A DNA stretch of 17,457 nt from Gudongella sp034006985 (GTDB lineage: Bacteria; Bacillota; Clostridia; Tissierellales; Tissierellaceae). Below, piece after piece: positions 7,658 through 14,277 of the stretch. Under the pieces are notes generated by a model. The model made no database searches, was not told where the DNA came from, and was given only the letters and a program-made list of their open reading frames with translations. Every line of letters begins with the position of its first letter. The stretch's first letter is position 1. Position numbers and translations under genes: made by a program. The DNA lies in the NCBI GenBank assembly GCA_034006985.1, contig JAVERT010000035.1, forward strand, positions 1 through 17,457, read 5' to 3'.

Positions 7658-8479
7658 TTAAATTTGTCGTATAACCTCAGTAACTAAATCTATAATTTTT
7701 ACTTCTGACTCCTTGGCTGTCTGGTTTACTTCAGCGGTTGAAATTGGTTTTCCAGAAATCCCAGCAGCCATATTTGTTACTAATGATATCCCAAGGACTT
7801 TAATTCCACAGTGAGCTGCTGTTATTGCCTCAGTTACTGTAGACATACCAACCAAATCTCCACCTAAAATTCTCATTGCCTTTATCTCAGCTGGGGTTTC
7901 AAACTGTGGCCCTGTAGCATAGTAATAAACTCCTTCTTTTAAAGCTAAGCCTCTTTTTTTTGCTATAAGTTTAACTTTTTCTCTAAGAGATTCTGTATAC
8001 ATATCTGTAACATCAATAAATCTTGGTCCAAATTCCGGTATATTGTATCCTCTTAGAGGGCTCCCTCTCATTAATTTTATATGATCTTTAATTAAAACAA
8101 TATCTCCAGGAGAATAATCCTCGTTAATCCCCCCTGCTGCATTCGTTAAAATAAGTTTTTCTACTCCCAAAAGTTTTAATACTCTAACTGGTACTGCAAG
8201 CCTTTCAAAGTCATAACCTTCATAATAATGGAATCTTCCACTCAAACAAATTACTCTTTTGCCTCCAAGAGTCCCCGCAATCAACAATCCAGCATGATCT
8301 TCAACTGTTGCTAAGAGAAAATTTGGTATTTGTTTATACTCAATAATTATCTTGTCCTGTATTTGGTCAGCGATTGCACCCATTGCAGAACCAAGAATCA
8401 ATCCAATTTCTACATCTCCACCTATCTTTTCTCTAATATAATCACTTGCCTTCTTGTAATACTCGTATGCATACCTCAT
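7658..8479 (-). CDS. punA: Purine-nucleoside phosphorylase, PNP/MTAP family
   Basis: Cleaves a purine nucleoside with phosphate to the free base and pentose-1-phosphate. 273 residues, the trimeric PNP length. Family residues: GSAMG phosphate loop (30-34), SGRFHYYEGY with Arg82/His84/Tyr86, TNAAGG (112-117), QFET with Glu194, GMSTV (211-215) and Asn236 in VTNMAAG. Glu plus Asn at the base site indicates a 6-oxopurine (hypoxanthine/guanine) specificity rather than adenine. By my alignment the histidine that contacts the ribose 5'-OH in PNP (His257 in human) is Thr248 here (PISTAEV). MTAP enzymes also lack that His. AGGAGG lies 8 bases before the ATG. First gene of a unit with mtnA. Confidence 0.9.
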   Translation of the reverse strand: MRYAYEYYKKASDYIREKIGGDVEIGLILGSAMGAIADQIQDKIIIEYKQIPNFLLATVEDHAGLLIAGTLGGKRVICLSGRFHYYEGYDFERLAVPVRVLKLLGVEKLILTNAAGGINEDYSPGDIVLIKDHIKLMRGSPLRGYNIPEFGPRFIDVTDMYTESLREKVKLIAKKRGLALKEGVYYYATGPQFETPAEIKAMRILGGDLVGMSTVTEAITAAHCGIKVLGISLVTNMAAGISGKPISTAEVNQTAKESEVKIIDLVTEVIRQI

Positions 8480-8514
8480 ACTATAATCCTCCTAAAAATT
8501 CTTCTATGATAAAT

Positions 8515-8523
8515 AGTATAGCA
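8515..8523 (-). promoter_or_regulatory. Candidate extended -10 promoter of punA-mtnA
   Basis: On the minus strand TGC followed by TATACT (8520-8515) about 36 bases before the punA ATG. No convincing -35 lies 17 bases upstream, where the sequence enters the preceding terminator. A TTGAAA at 8531-8526 could pair with a weak CATAGA instead. Confidence 0.45.
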
Positions 8524-8534
8524 GATTTCAACAT

Positions 8535-8561
8535 AAAAAGAGGCCTTAATTCTAAGACCCC
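8535..8561 (-). terminator. Terminator of the alcohol dehydrogenase gene
   Basis: A 9-bp stem with two G-U pairs in RNA (8540-8548 with 8553-8561) and a 4-base loop, followed on the minus strand by TTTTT (complement of 8535-8539). It starts 6 bases after the dehydrogenase stop. Confidence 0.8.
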
Positions 8562-8567
8562 TTATAA

Positions 8568-9731
8568 TTACTCTGCTAAATTATATATATTTATAGCATC
8601 CTCTTTAGTTATTTTTCTCAAATTTCCTAAACTTCCGTGAATTACTGCAGCAGTAGCCATTCTTTCAATTTCATTTGTAGGAATCTCTGCAGCGCTAAAA
8701 GTAGTTGGTAAATCAATATCTCTTAGAAAATCTTCGAATTCCTTAATACCTTCGAGCGCTATGTGCTCTGCCGATTTTCCAATATCCATTACCCCAAATA
8801 CATTAATAGCAAATTTATTAAATATCTCAAGATTATTTCTATAGACATACTTCATCCATGCTGGAAACATTATCGCTAAACTCACCCCATGAGTAGTTCC
8901 ATAAAGAGCGCTCAATTGGTGACCTAGTCCATGACTTGCCCAATCATCCACTCTCCCGATTCCTAAAAGCCCATTATGAGCAATGGTTCCTGATAACATA
9001 ATCTCCGCTCTTGCATTATAATCATTAGGATCTTCCAATAACCTATAAGCATTATCTATAACAGTTCTCATAGTGGCTTCAGCTAGAGCATCCGTCAATT
9101 CAACATTTTTTACACTGGTAAAATATCTTTCAAATATATGTGACAATATATCCATAACACCTGCAAAAGTTTGTTCTTTAGGAAGTGATAGTGTATATTC
9201 TGGATCCATAATTGCAAATTGAGGTCTTAGCATTGGATGATTTACGGAAAGCTTTAAGGATTCTTTTTCATTTGTAATTACGGTTCCCATACTTGCTTCA
9301 CTACCAGTGGCAGGAATTGTAAGAACTACCCCAACATCCAAAGCTTTTTCGGGCTCTGCTTTTCTCATAAAATAATCCCAAACATCAATATCACTCATAG
9401 CACCTAGGGCGATTGCCTTTGAGGAGTCTATAGAACTACCACCACCTACAGCTAAAATTAGGTCTATCCCTTCTTTTTTAACAAGTTCTACTCCTTTTCT
9501 GACTAAGGATAGTTTTGGATTAGGTTTCACTCCTCCTAGTTCAAATACTTCTATATCTAGACCATCTAAAGCATTTATAACATCATCATACACACCATTT
9601 TTCTTAATACTTCCGCCACCGTAATGTAACAATATCTTTTTATATTTGCCCTCAATTAACTTTGGTAACTCAGATACACTCCCTTTGCCAAAAACTAAAT
9701 TAGTTGGAGCATTAAAACTAAAATTTTTCAT
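8568..9731 (-). CDS. Iron-dependent alcohol dehydrogenase (YqhD / butanol dehydrogenase type)
   Basis: Group III metal-dependent dehydrogenase that reduces aldehydes to alcohols with NAD(P)H in the cytosol. A TTG at 9737 is possible, but the ATG at 9731 (MKNFSFNAPTNLVFGKGS) is 7 bases from GAGAGGGG and is preferred, giving 387 residues. Nucleotide-binding motifs: YGGGS (37-41), GGGSSIDSSK (96-105) and ATGSE (141-145). The metal ligands are complete: Asp194 and His198 (in MDILSHIFE), His267 (in HGLGHQ) and His281 (in TTHGVSLA), the same residue numbers as in E. coli YqhD. A detoxification or solvent-forming role is likely; the natural aldehyde is unknown. It has its own terminator and its start is embedded in a hairpin. 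Adjacency to a pentose-1-phosphate pathway makes an aldehyde from a 5-substituted ribulose-1-phosphate conceivable, but this is inference. Confidence 0.92.
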   Translation of the reverse strand: MKNFSFNAPTNLVFGKGSVSELPKLIEGKYKKILLHYGGGSIKKNGVYDDVINALDGLDIEVFELGGVKPNPKLSLVRKGVELVKKEGIDLILAVGGGSSIDSSKAIALGAMSDIDVWDYFMRKAEPEKALDVGVVLTIPATGSEASMGTVITNEKESLKLSVNHPMLRPQFAIMDPEYTLSLPKEQTFAGVMDILSHIFERYFTSVKNVELTDALAEATMRTVIDNAYRLLEDPNDYNARAEIMLSGTIAHNGLLGIGRVDDWASHGLGHQLSALYGTTHGVSLAIMFPAWMKYVYRNNLEIFNKFAINVFGVMDIGKSAEHIALEGIKEFEDFLRDIDLPTTFSAAEIPTNEIERMATAAVIHGSLGNLRKITKEDAINIYNLAE

Positions 9732-9738
9732 AAACAAA

Positions 9739-9783
9739 CCCCTCTCTATTTGGATATTTTATTAATACCCAAAAGAAGAGGAG
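9739..9783 (-). promoter_or_regulatory. Long hairpin covering the alcohol dehydrogenase ribosome binding site; possible terminator of the sigma operon
   Basis: On the minus strand 9783-9769 pairs with 9753-9739: 13 of 15 positions pair (two G-U), with a 15-base AT-rich loop. The 3' arm contains the GAGAGGGG ribosome binding site of the dehydrogenase and is followed directly by TTTGTTT and its ATG. The structure could terminate read-through from the upstream operon, mask translation on read-through RNA, or both. The loop contains TAAAAT (9761-9756), a possible -10 without a clear -35. Confidence 0.5.
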
Positions 9784-9792
9784 TTAAATTCT

Positions 9793-11967
9793 TTAATATC
9801 TATCTAACCAGCCGTAATCTTTATAAATCTGATCCACTATAATTATAGCAGACTTGTTTTTAAGCTTTGACATAAGTGACTTATATGCTTCATTCTTCTG
9901 GTCATAAATCTCTCTACTTATTAACTTTAACAAAAATTCATCAAAAACTTTTTTATCTTTTTCGCTAATGCCTTTAATCTCCAAGTCATAAATTGCATCT
10001 GTAGTTTTAGAAGTTGAAAGAATGGATGGATAAAACTTATCTGATTCTACGTTTTCAATAGCCTTTTGATAATCACCCAAATAAATATTTAAATTTAGCA
10101 AATCATTCGGAACATATTCCTCTATCATTTCGAAGGCATCCCTTGCATCTTTAAATTCTTCAAATGCAATATTTAATTGACCAAGAATCTGATAATATTC
10201 ATCATCTCTTTTTTTAGTATTATAGACCACTTCTTTTACAAGCTCTTTGTTTGCTTTTATATCTTTATAATCCATATAGCTTATAGCTCTATAGACCATT
10301 ATTTCTTTAGAAACAGCCTTATCATATCTATTTGCATAGTCGATTGCCTTTGTGTAATCTTTTTTTCCATCTTTCCAACCAATAGCATAAATCTTTGTTA
10401 AATAAAGGAGGGCTTCAGCGTTTTTTGGATCTTCTTGTAATTTCTCCTCGTAATAAGAGATTGCTTTTGGATAATCTGTACTAAGTATAAGCTTCTCCCC
10501 TTGACTAAGGTCTCCCTCTCTTTTAATGCTTGATATATTATCATAATAGCTTCTTAAAGCAAGGCTACTTGTGATAATATTTCCATTTTTATCAAAGGCA
10601 TTTACAACAATTGGATACTCAACTTCTGGTAAAAATACTCCTAGGACACTACTTGGTTCTAAAAGCATTTCTTCACCACTAAAGGAAAGTCCACCCAAAT
10701 TATTTTTAAGCTTTTCAATATTAAAACTTGCCTTAATATCTTTTATTTTTATATCTCCATTTATATCTTCAATTGGGCTTCTGAAACTGCTACCAGACAT
10801 ATTATAGGGTTCTGAAAAAATAACAGGCTCGACATTGTAATAATCTGCCCCCTCAACTGCCTCCCATGAGACATCAAATATATTATCCTTTATTACACTT
10901 GCAGGTCCAGGGGATAGGATATTTAAAGTTTCTTTAAATACAAAATCAACATTTACATCTTCTCCACCTAGTTCAATATAATCTACATTTGTTTTTTTAA
11001 GCACCTTATCAGTAAGGACTACTCCATCTAATCCAAGAACTATTTGAACTGTTCCTGTTCTTAAACCAACAGTTTCAAAGTATCCATTCTCATCTGTAAT
11101 ACCAAGGTAATTTCCTCCACCAGTTCTAAGACCACCGTGGGGGTCTTGTACATAAATTTCAACAAAAGGCAGAGGTTTGTCTTCAAAAAACACTGTCCCT
11201 CTTATTTTATTTGCGTCTCCTAGTATATCTTTTTCATTTTCTAAATAGTATTTCCTATCTAAATACCTACCAGATGCAAATATAGGTTCCATCCTATCCC
11301 AATAATTTATATTATCAGCTTTTCCAAGAAATTCTTTTGTTTTTTCATAATCACCTTTGAAAAAATAAATTTCAGCCAATAGTACATCTAGTAAGCCGTC
11401 TTTATACTCACTATTCTTATATTTTTCTGCAATTTCAAGTGCCATCTCTTCGTCACGGTTTACATGAAAAAGAAATGCCCTGTACATATCTCTTGTATAT
11501 TCCATCTTCTGAGTCTCCTCAGGATTTTTAAAATCTAACCATTTTTCTAGCATATTTACATTATTAGTTGAAATTGCAATATCAAGTAGCATTTTATATG
11601 CCTCTTCAACATATCCTAAGTCTGATTTTGATAAGTTTCTTTCCTTTAGAATATCAGCTAGAATTTTCTTAGACTCTTCTAATTTTAAAGGATCTGTGTC
11701 AGATCCTCCGCCCCATCCACTAAAGGTAATTTGAAACTTTAGAAATCCATCTATCAAGCTATCTGCGTATATATATCTAGCTTTTATAGAATCTTTAATA
11801 AAAGGGTAATTATAGTATCTATTATAGAAAAAATCTGCCTTTTCATTATTCCTATCTGCGAGTACATTTGCTATTTGTAGTGTCACGAAAGGAACACCCC
11901 AAATAAACACTAACACTGTTAAAGCTAGAATCAGTATTAGATTTTTAATCTTTATTTTCATATTCAC
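9793..11967 (-). CDS. Exported or membrane-anchored TPR protein with carboxypeptidase-regulatory-like domain
   Basis: Large protein (724 residues) of unknown function. It opens with a basic stretch and one hydrophobic segment (about 9-27). VLA at 35-37 could be a signal-peptidase site, so it is either secreted or anchored with the bulk outside. A helical, TPR-like part (about 95-220) is followed by a carboxypeptidase-regulatory-like beta domain (about 254-345: IRGTVFFEDKPLPFVEIYVQD, then GITDENGYFE). A beta-rich region resembling a fibronectin-III fold (about 350-475, with WEAVEGADYYNVE) comes next, and a second TPR array (about 484-720) ends the protein. The GTG start overlaps the stop of the small membrane protein gene as GTGA and has GAGGTGA 7 bases upstream; an ATG at 11961 is the alternative. 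As the last and largest gene of an ECF sigma operon, it is probably the output or the sensor of that system. No catalytic residues were recognised. Confidence 0.8.
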   Translation of the reverse strand: MNMKIKIKNLILILALTVLVFIWGVPFVTLQIANVLADRNNEKADFFYNRYYNYPFIKDSIKARYIYADSLIDGFLKFQITFSGWGGGSDTDPLKLEESKKILADILKERNLSKSDLGYVEEAYKMLLDIAISTNNVNMLEKWLDFKNPEETQKMEYTRDMYRAFLFHVNRDEEMALEIAEKYKNSEYKDGLLDVLLAEIYFFKGDYEKTKEFLGKADNINYWDRMEPIFASGRYLDRKYYLENEKDILGDANKIRGTVFFEDKPLPFVEIYVQDPHGGLRTGGGNYLGITDENGYFETVGLRTGTVQIVLGLDGVVLTDKVLKKTNVDYIELGGEDVNVDFVFKETLNILSPGPASVIKDNIFDVSWEAVEGADYYNVEPVIFSEPYNMSGSSFRSPIEDINGDIKIKDIKASFNIEKLKNNLGGLSFSGEEMLLEPSSVLGVFLPEVEYPIVVNAFDKNGNIITSSLALRSYYDNISSIKREGDLSQGEKLILSTDYPKAISYYEEKLQEDPKNAEALLYLTKIYAIGWKDGKKDYTKAIDYANRYDKAVSKEIMVYRAISYMDYKDIKANKELVKEVVYNTKKRDDEYYQILGQLNIAFEEFKDARDAFEMIEEYVPNDLLNLNIYLGDYQKAIENVESDKFYPSILSTSKTTDAIYDLEIKGISEKDKKVFDEFLLKLISREIYDQKNEAYKSLMSKLKNKSAIIIVDQIYKDYGWLDRY

Positions 11968-12278
11968 TTTTGACTCACCTCTTTATACTCACGGACAATC
12001 ACTTGGGAAGTTCCAAAATCAATTGTTCTGGTTTCAGGTATTTCTAATAAATTTTCAACTGGAATAATTGAAAGAATAATAGCTGCTGCCAATCCTAAGC
12101 TTATAGGAAGTAGTGGCAATTCAACTTGTCTATTTAAGAATTCACTTAATCGTTCGAAAGGAGATTGCTTTGAATTCTTTAAGATACCTTGTTTAATCTT
12201 ATCTGATAAAAAAAGCCCCTTAGTTTCTTCTTCCACAATGGTCTTTATTTCTTTTCCCAATAAATCTTTTTTATCCAA
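11964..12278 (-). CDS. Small single-pass membrane protein, putative anti-sigma factor
   Basis: 104 residues: a charged cytoplasmic-type region (about 1-53), one membrane helix (about 54-74, LPLLPISLGLAAAIILSIIP) and a short outer tail of about 30 residues. This layout, directly after an ECF sigma gene and overlapping it by 8 bases, is typical of a membrane anti-sigma factor. It lacks the HxxxCxxC zinc motif of ZAS-type anti-sigmas, so recognition rests on context and topology. The start is TTG, 9 bases after AAGGAGG within the end of the sigma gene. Its stop overlaps the next gene. It might instead be a regulator or secretion partner of the TPR protein. Confidence 0.7.
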   Translation of the reverse strand: MDKKDLLGKEIKTIVEEETKGLFLSDKIKQGILKNSKQSPFERLSEFLNRQVELPLLPISLGLAAAIILSIIPVENLLEIPETRTIDFGTSQVIVREYKEVSQK

Positions 12279-12804
12279 TTAAACTCTCCTCCTTCTCTAA
12301 CTCAGTTTTTAAAATATTTCTAGCCCTAGATAATCGACTTTTTACTGTTCCTTCACTTGTTTCTAACATCCTCGCTATTTCTTTTATGGGAAACTCTTGA
12401 AGATAAAACAATACAAGCACTTCATAATATATTGGATTTAAAGCTTTTAATTCTTTTTTTAAGACCTCTTTATCTATTTCTTTTTCTATATGAAAATGAG
12501 GATCTTCTTCTCCTATCCACTCGTCTTCAAGACTTGAAAAATCTACTTTTTTTCTTAATATATCTCTTGATAGATTAAGCGCAATCTTATAAATCCAAGT
12601 ATATAGTTTACTATCTCCCTTAAAGTTCTTAATATTTTTAAAAACTTTTATGAGGGTTTCTTGAACTACATCTTCCGCATCTAGCTTATCTCTTAAGATT
12701 AGATAACAAGTCCTAAAGAGCTGATCTCCATAAAGATCGATTACCTCTTTATATGCTGTTTCTTTTCCTTTTATTAAGTTTTTTATCAACTCTTTTTCGC
12801 TCAA
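12271..12804 (-). CDS. ECF (sigma-70 family) RNA polymerase sigma factor
   Basis: Directs RNA polymerase to a small set of stress or envelope genes. The frame is open upstream to 12885, but that extension overlaps the promoter. TTG at 12804 (LSEKELIKNLIKG), 6 bases after AAGGGGGG, is the likely start, giving 177 residues, normal for ECF. Region 2 covers about 14-85 and includes DAEDVVQET (42-50) and the -10 recognition stretch around YTWIYKIALNLSRD (68-81). Region 4 covers about 118-168 with a helix-turn-helix (KEIARMLETSEGTVKSRLSR, 141-160). There is no region 3, as expected. It is first in the sigma / membrane protein / TPR operon. The promoter upstream has the ECF-type -35 and -10 pattern, so autoregulation is likely. 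Confidence 0.92.
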   Translation of the reverse strand: MSEKELIKNLIKGKETAYKEVIDLYGDQLFRTCYLILRDKLDAEDVVQETLIKVFKNIKNFKGDSKLYTWIYKIALNLSRDILRKKVDFSSLEDEWIGEEDPHFHIEKEIDKEVLKKELKALNPIYYEVLVLFYLQEFPIKEIARMLETSEGTVKSRLSRARNILKTELEKEESLIG

Positions 12805-12827
12805 ATCTAACCCCCCCTTACTATTTA

Positions 12828-12853
12828 GACGTAAAAATCTGCAAAAGGTTGCA
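12828..12853 (-). promoter_or_regulatory. ECF-type autoregulatory promoter of the sigma operon
   Basis: On the minus strand TGCAAC (12853-12848), exactly 16 bases, then CGTC (12831-12828). This is the AAC / CGTC pattern read by Bacillus-type ECF sigmas (SigM, SigV, SigW and SigX families), with the usual T-rich stretch after the AAC. The predicted leader to the TTG start is short, around 15 bases. No other copy of this pattern was noticed upstream of the other genes in the window. Confidence 0.75.
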
Positions 12854-12860
12854 TCAAAAG

Positions 12861-12889
12861 AAAAAAACCGAAAGAAAATTTCCAATCGG
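12861..12889 (-). terminator. Terminator of the DUF5711-yedF-DUF3343-mscS-DUF951 operon
   Basis: Hairpin 12868-12889: CCGA pairs with TCGG, two mismatches follow, then further A-T rich pairs. Seven T follow on the minus strand (complement of 12861-12867). It starts 2 bases after the DUF951 stop and separates that operon from the ECF promoter. Confidence 0.75.
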
Positions 12890-12891
12890 CA

Positions 12892-13122
12892 TTATTTATC
12901 GCTATCTTGTTTGTGGTGAACTATGCTAATCCACTTTTCATCAACTAAAATTTTTCTAACCCTCTTTTCAAACTCCATCCTTGTAAGCCAAATTTGTCTG
13001 TCACACCCGACACATCGTAGCTTTATATCTACACCTGTCCTTAAAATCTCCCATTTATTTTCCCCACAAGGATGACCTTTTTTAAGTGTAATAATATCAC
13101 CAACTTCATAATAAAGCATCAT
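12892..13122 (-). CDS. DUF951 family small protein, putative zinc ligand set
   Basis: 76-residue basic protein of unknown function belonging to the DUF951 family (YyzM-like in B. subtilis) by its pattern YEVGDIITLKKGHPCG and LRCVGCDRQIWLTRMEFEKR. Cys19, Cys37 and Cys40, with neighbouring His17, could hold a zinc ion; this suggests nucleic-acid or protein binding but is not proof. It begins with ATGATG, overlapping the stop of the mscS gene (ATGA). GGAGG lies 9 bases before the first ATG. In Firmicutes this gene commonly accompanies an MscS channel near rpsF. It ends the operon, just before a terminator. Confidence 0.88.
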   Translation of the reverse strand: MMLYYEVGDIITLKKGHPCGENKWEILRTGVDIKLRCVGCDRQIWLTRMEFEKRVRKILVDEKWISIVHHKQDSDK

Positions 13123-13994
13123 TCTTCATCGCCTCCATACACAACCATTTTTGAATAAGGTATCTCTATCCCTTCTTTATCAAAGGCTTGTTTATATGCT
13201 TTTCTCATTATTCTCTCAACTGACCACTGTTCCATAGGTACTGTCTTAGCAATAGCAGTTATGATAACATCAGATGCACCTAATCCTGTTACACCAAGTA
13301 CAGTTGGCCCTTCTACTATTGTTTCTGTAGAATTTGCAATCTCTTTACTCACTCTTTCCATAACTCTTAGTGCATTGTCAATATCCTCCTCATAGGCAAT
13401 AGACATTTTAACCAGAGCTCTCATAGCTCCTCTAGTTCTATTTGTAACTACATTTATACTGCTGTTTGGAATAATATGAAGTTCACCTGTAAAATCTCTA
13501 ATCTTTGTCACTCTAAGTCCTAAGTCTTCAACTACTCCTTCTTTACTGTCAATTTGTATAAAATCACCTATAGTATATTGATCTTCTAAAAGTATAAAAA
13601 AACCAGTAATAATGTCCTTTACTAAAGACTGAGCACCAAAACCAATGGCTAAACCACCGACTCCAGCAGTTGCAATAATAGAAGTTGTATTAATATCAAA
13701 CAATTCTAAAGAAATAACAATTCCAATAAAATGCAAAATATATTTAACTATTTTCTTTAGGATTTCTGTTAATGTATCTCTTCGGCTATCTGTAATTTGA
13801 AGCTTGGACATACCTTTTAATTTTACTGTCCTATCAATAAGTTTATTAAATATATATGAAATTATTCTTATCACTATAAATATTAATACTATGGTAAGTA
13901 ATTTACCTAATAGATTTAAATTCCCACTTTCATCTTTTAAAAAATAATCAACCGTGTCTTGCAAGAATAATCTTGCATTGGTTAATAAATCCAT
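13119..13994 (-). CDS. MscS-family small-conductance mechanosensitive channel
   Basis: Heptameric inner-membrane channel that opens under tension to release ions and solutes during hypo-osmotic shock. 291 residues: membrane helices at about 30-50 and 80-100, then the pore helix at about 105-135 with the glycine/alanine pattern AGVGGLAIGFGAQSLVKD (110-127). The MscS beta domain follows (GDFIQIDSKEGVVEDLGLR) and a mixed C-terminal domain closes the protein. The ATG lies 5 bases after AGGGGG, which overlaps the stop of the DUF3343 gene. It overlaps DUF951 by 4 bases. The c-di-AMP enzyme elsewhere in the window also belongs to osmotic control, but the two are in separate operons. Confidence 0.95.
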   Translation of the reverse strand: MDLLTNARLFLQDTVDYFLKDESGNLNLLGKLLTIVLIFIVIRIISYIFNKLIDRTVKLKGMSKLQITDSRRDTLTEILKKIVKYILHFIGIVISLELFDINTTSIIATAGVGGLAIGFGAQSLVKDIITGFFILLEDQYTIGDFIQIDSKEGVVEDLGLRVTKIRDFTGELHIIPNSSINVVTNRTRGAMRALVKMSIAYEEDIDNALRVMERVSKEIANSTETIVEGPTVLGVTGLGASDVIITAIAKTVPMEQWSVERIMRKAYKQAFDKEGIEIPYSKMVVYGGDEE

Positions 13995-14003
13995 AAAAAC
14001 CCC

Positions 14004-14270
14004 CTATAATAATTTCTTTAAAAATCTACCTTCTGTTGATTCTCGAATAGTATATAAATTTTTAAATTTCAAATCACCATTATCGTATAATTCTTTTATC
14101 TTATCTATATCATCCAAATCAACGCGTATAGCTAACCCACAACTAAGTGTAATATCTCTAGGTGTAGGGATCGTCTTTGTCTTAATTTCTGCTTTCACTA
14201 AGTCAGACTCAGCTTTTATAGCATGTTGCGTTGACTCAAAAGTTAAAATCCCAAATTCTTTCTTATTCAT
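14004..14270 (-). CDS. DUF3343 family protein, YedF partner
   Basis: 88-residue protein of the DUF3343 family: an N-terminal MNKKEFGILTFESTQHAIKAE, then the core PTPRDITLSCGLAIRV with Cys44, which is the family's hallmark cysteine. The function is unproven; it is found next to yedF and selenium-related genes in anaerobic Firmicutes. The open frame extends to 14363 inside yedF, but the ATG at 14270, 7 bases after the yedF stop, gives the normal family length. No strong ribosome binding site precedes it, so translation probably depends on coupling to yedF. mscS follows after 9 bases. Confidence 0.85.
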   Translation of the reverse strand: MNKKEFGILTFESTQHAIKAESDLVKAEIKTKTIPTPRDITLSCGLAIRVDLDDIDKIKELYDNGDLKFKNLYTIRESTEGRFLKKLL

Positions 14271-14277
14271 GATATTA

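Noticed and set aside
12805..12885. N-terminal extension of the sigma factor (MEIFFRFFSF...)
   Set aside because: It reads through the ECF promoter and the terminator T-run, is unlike ECF N-termini, and the TTG at 12804 has a proper ribosome binding site.
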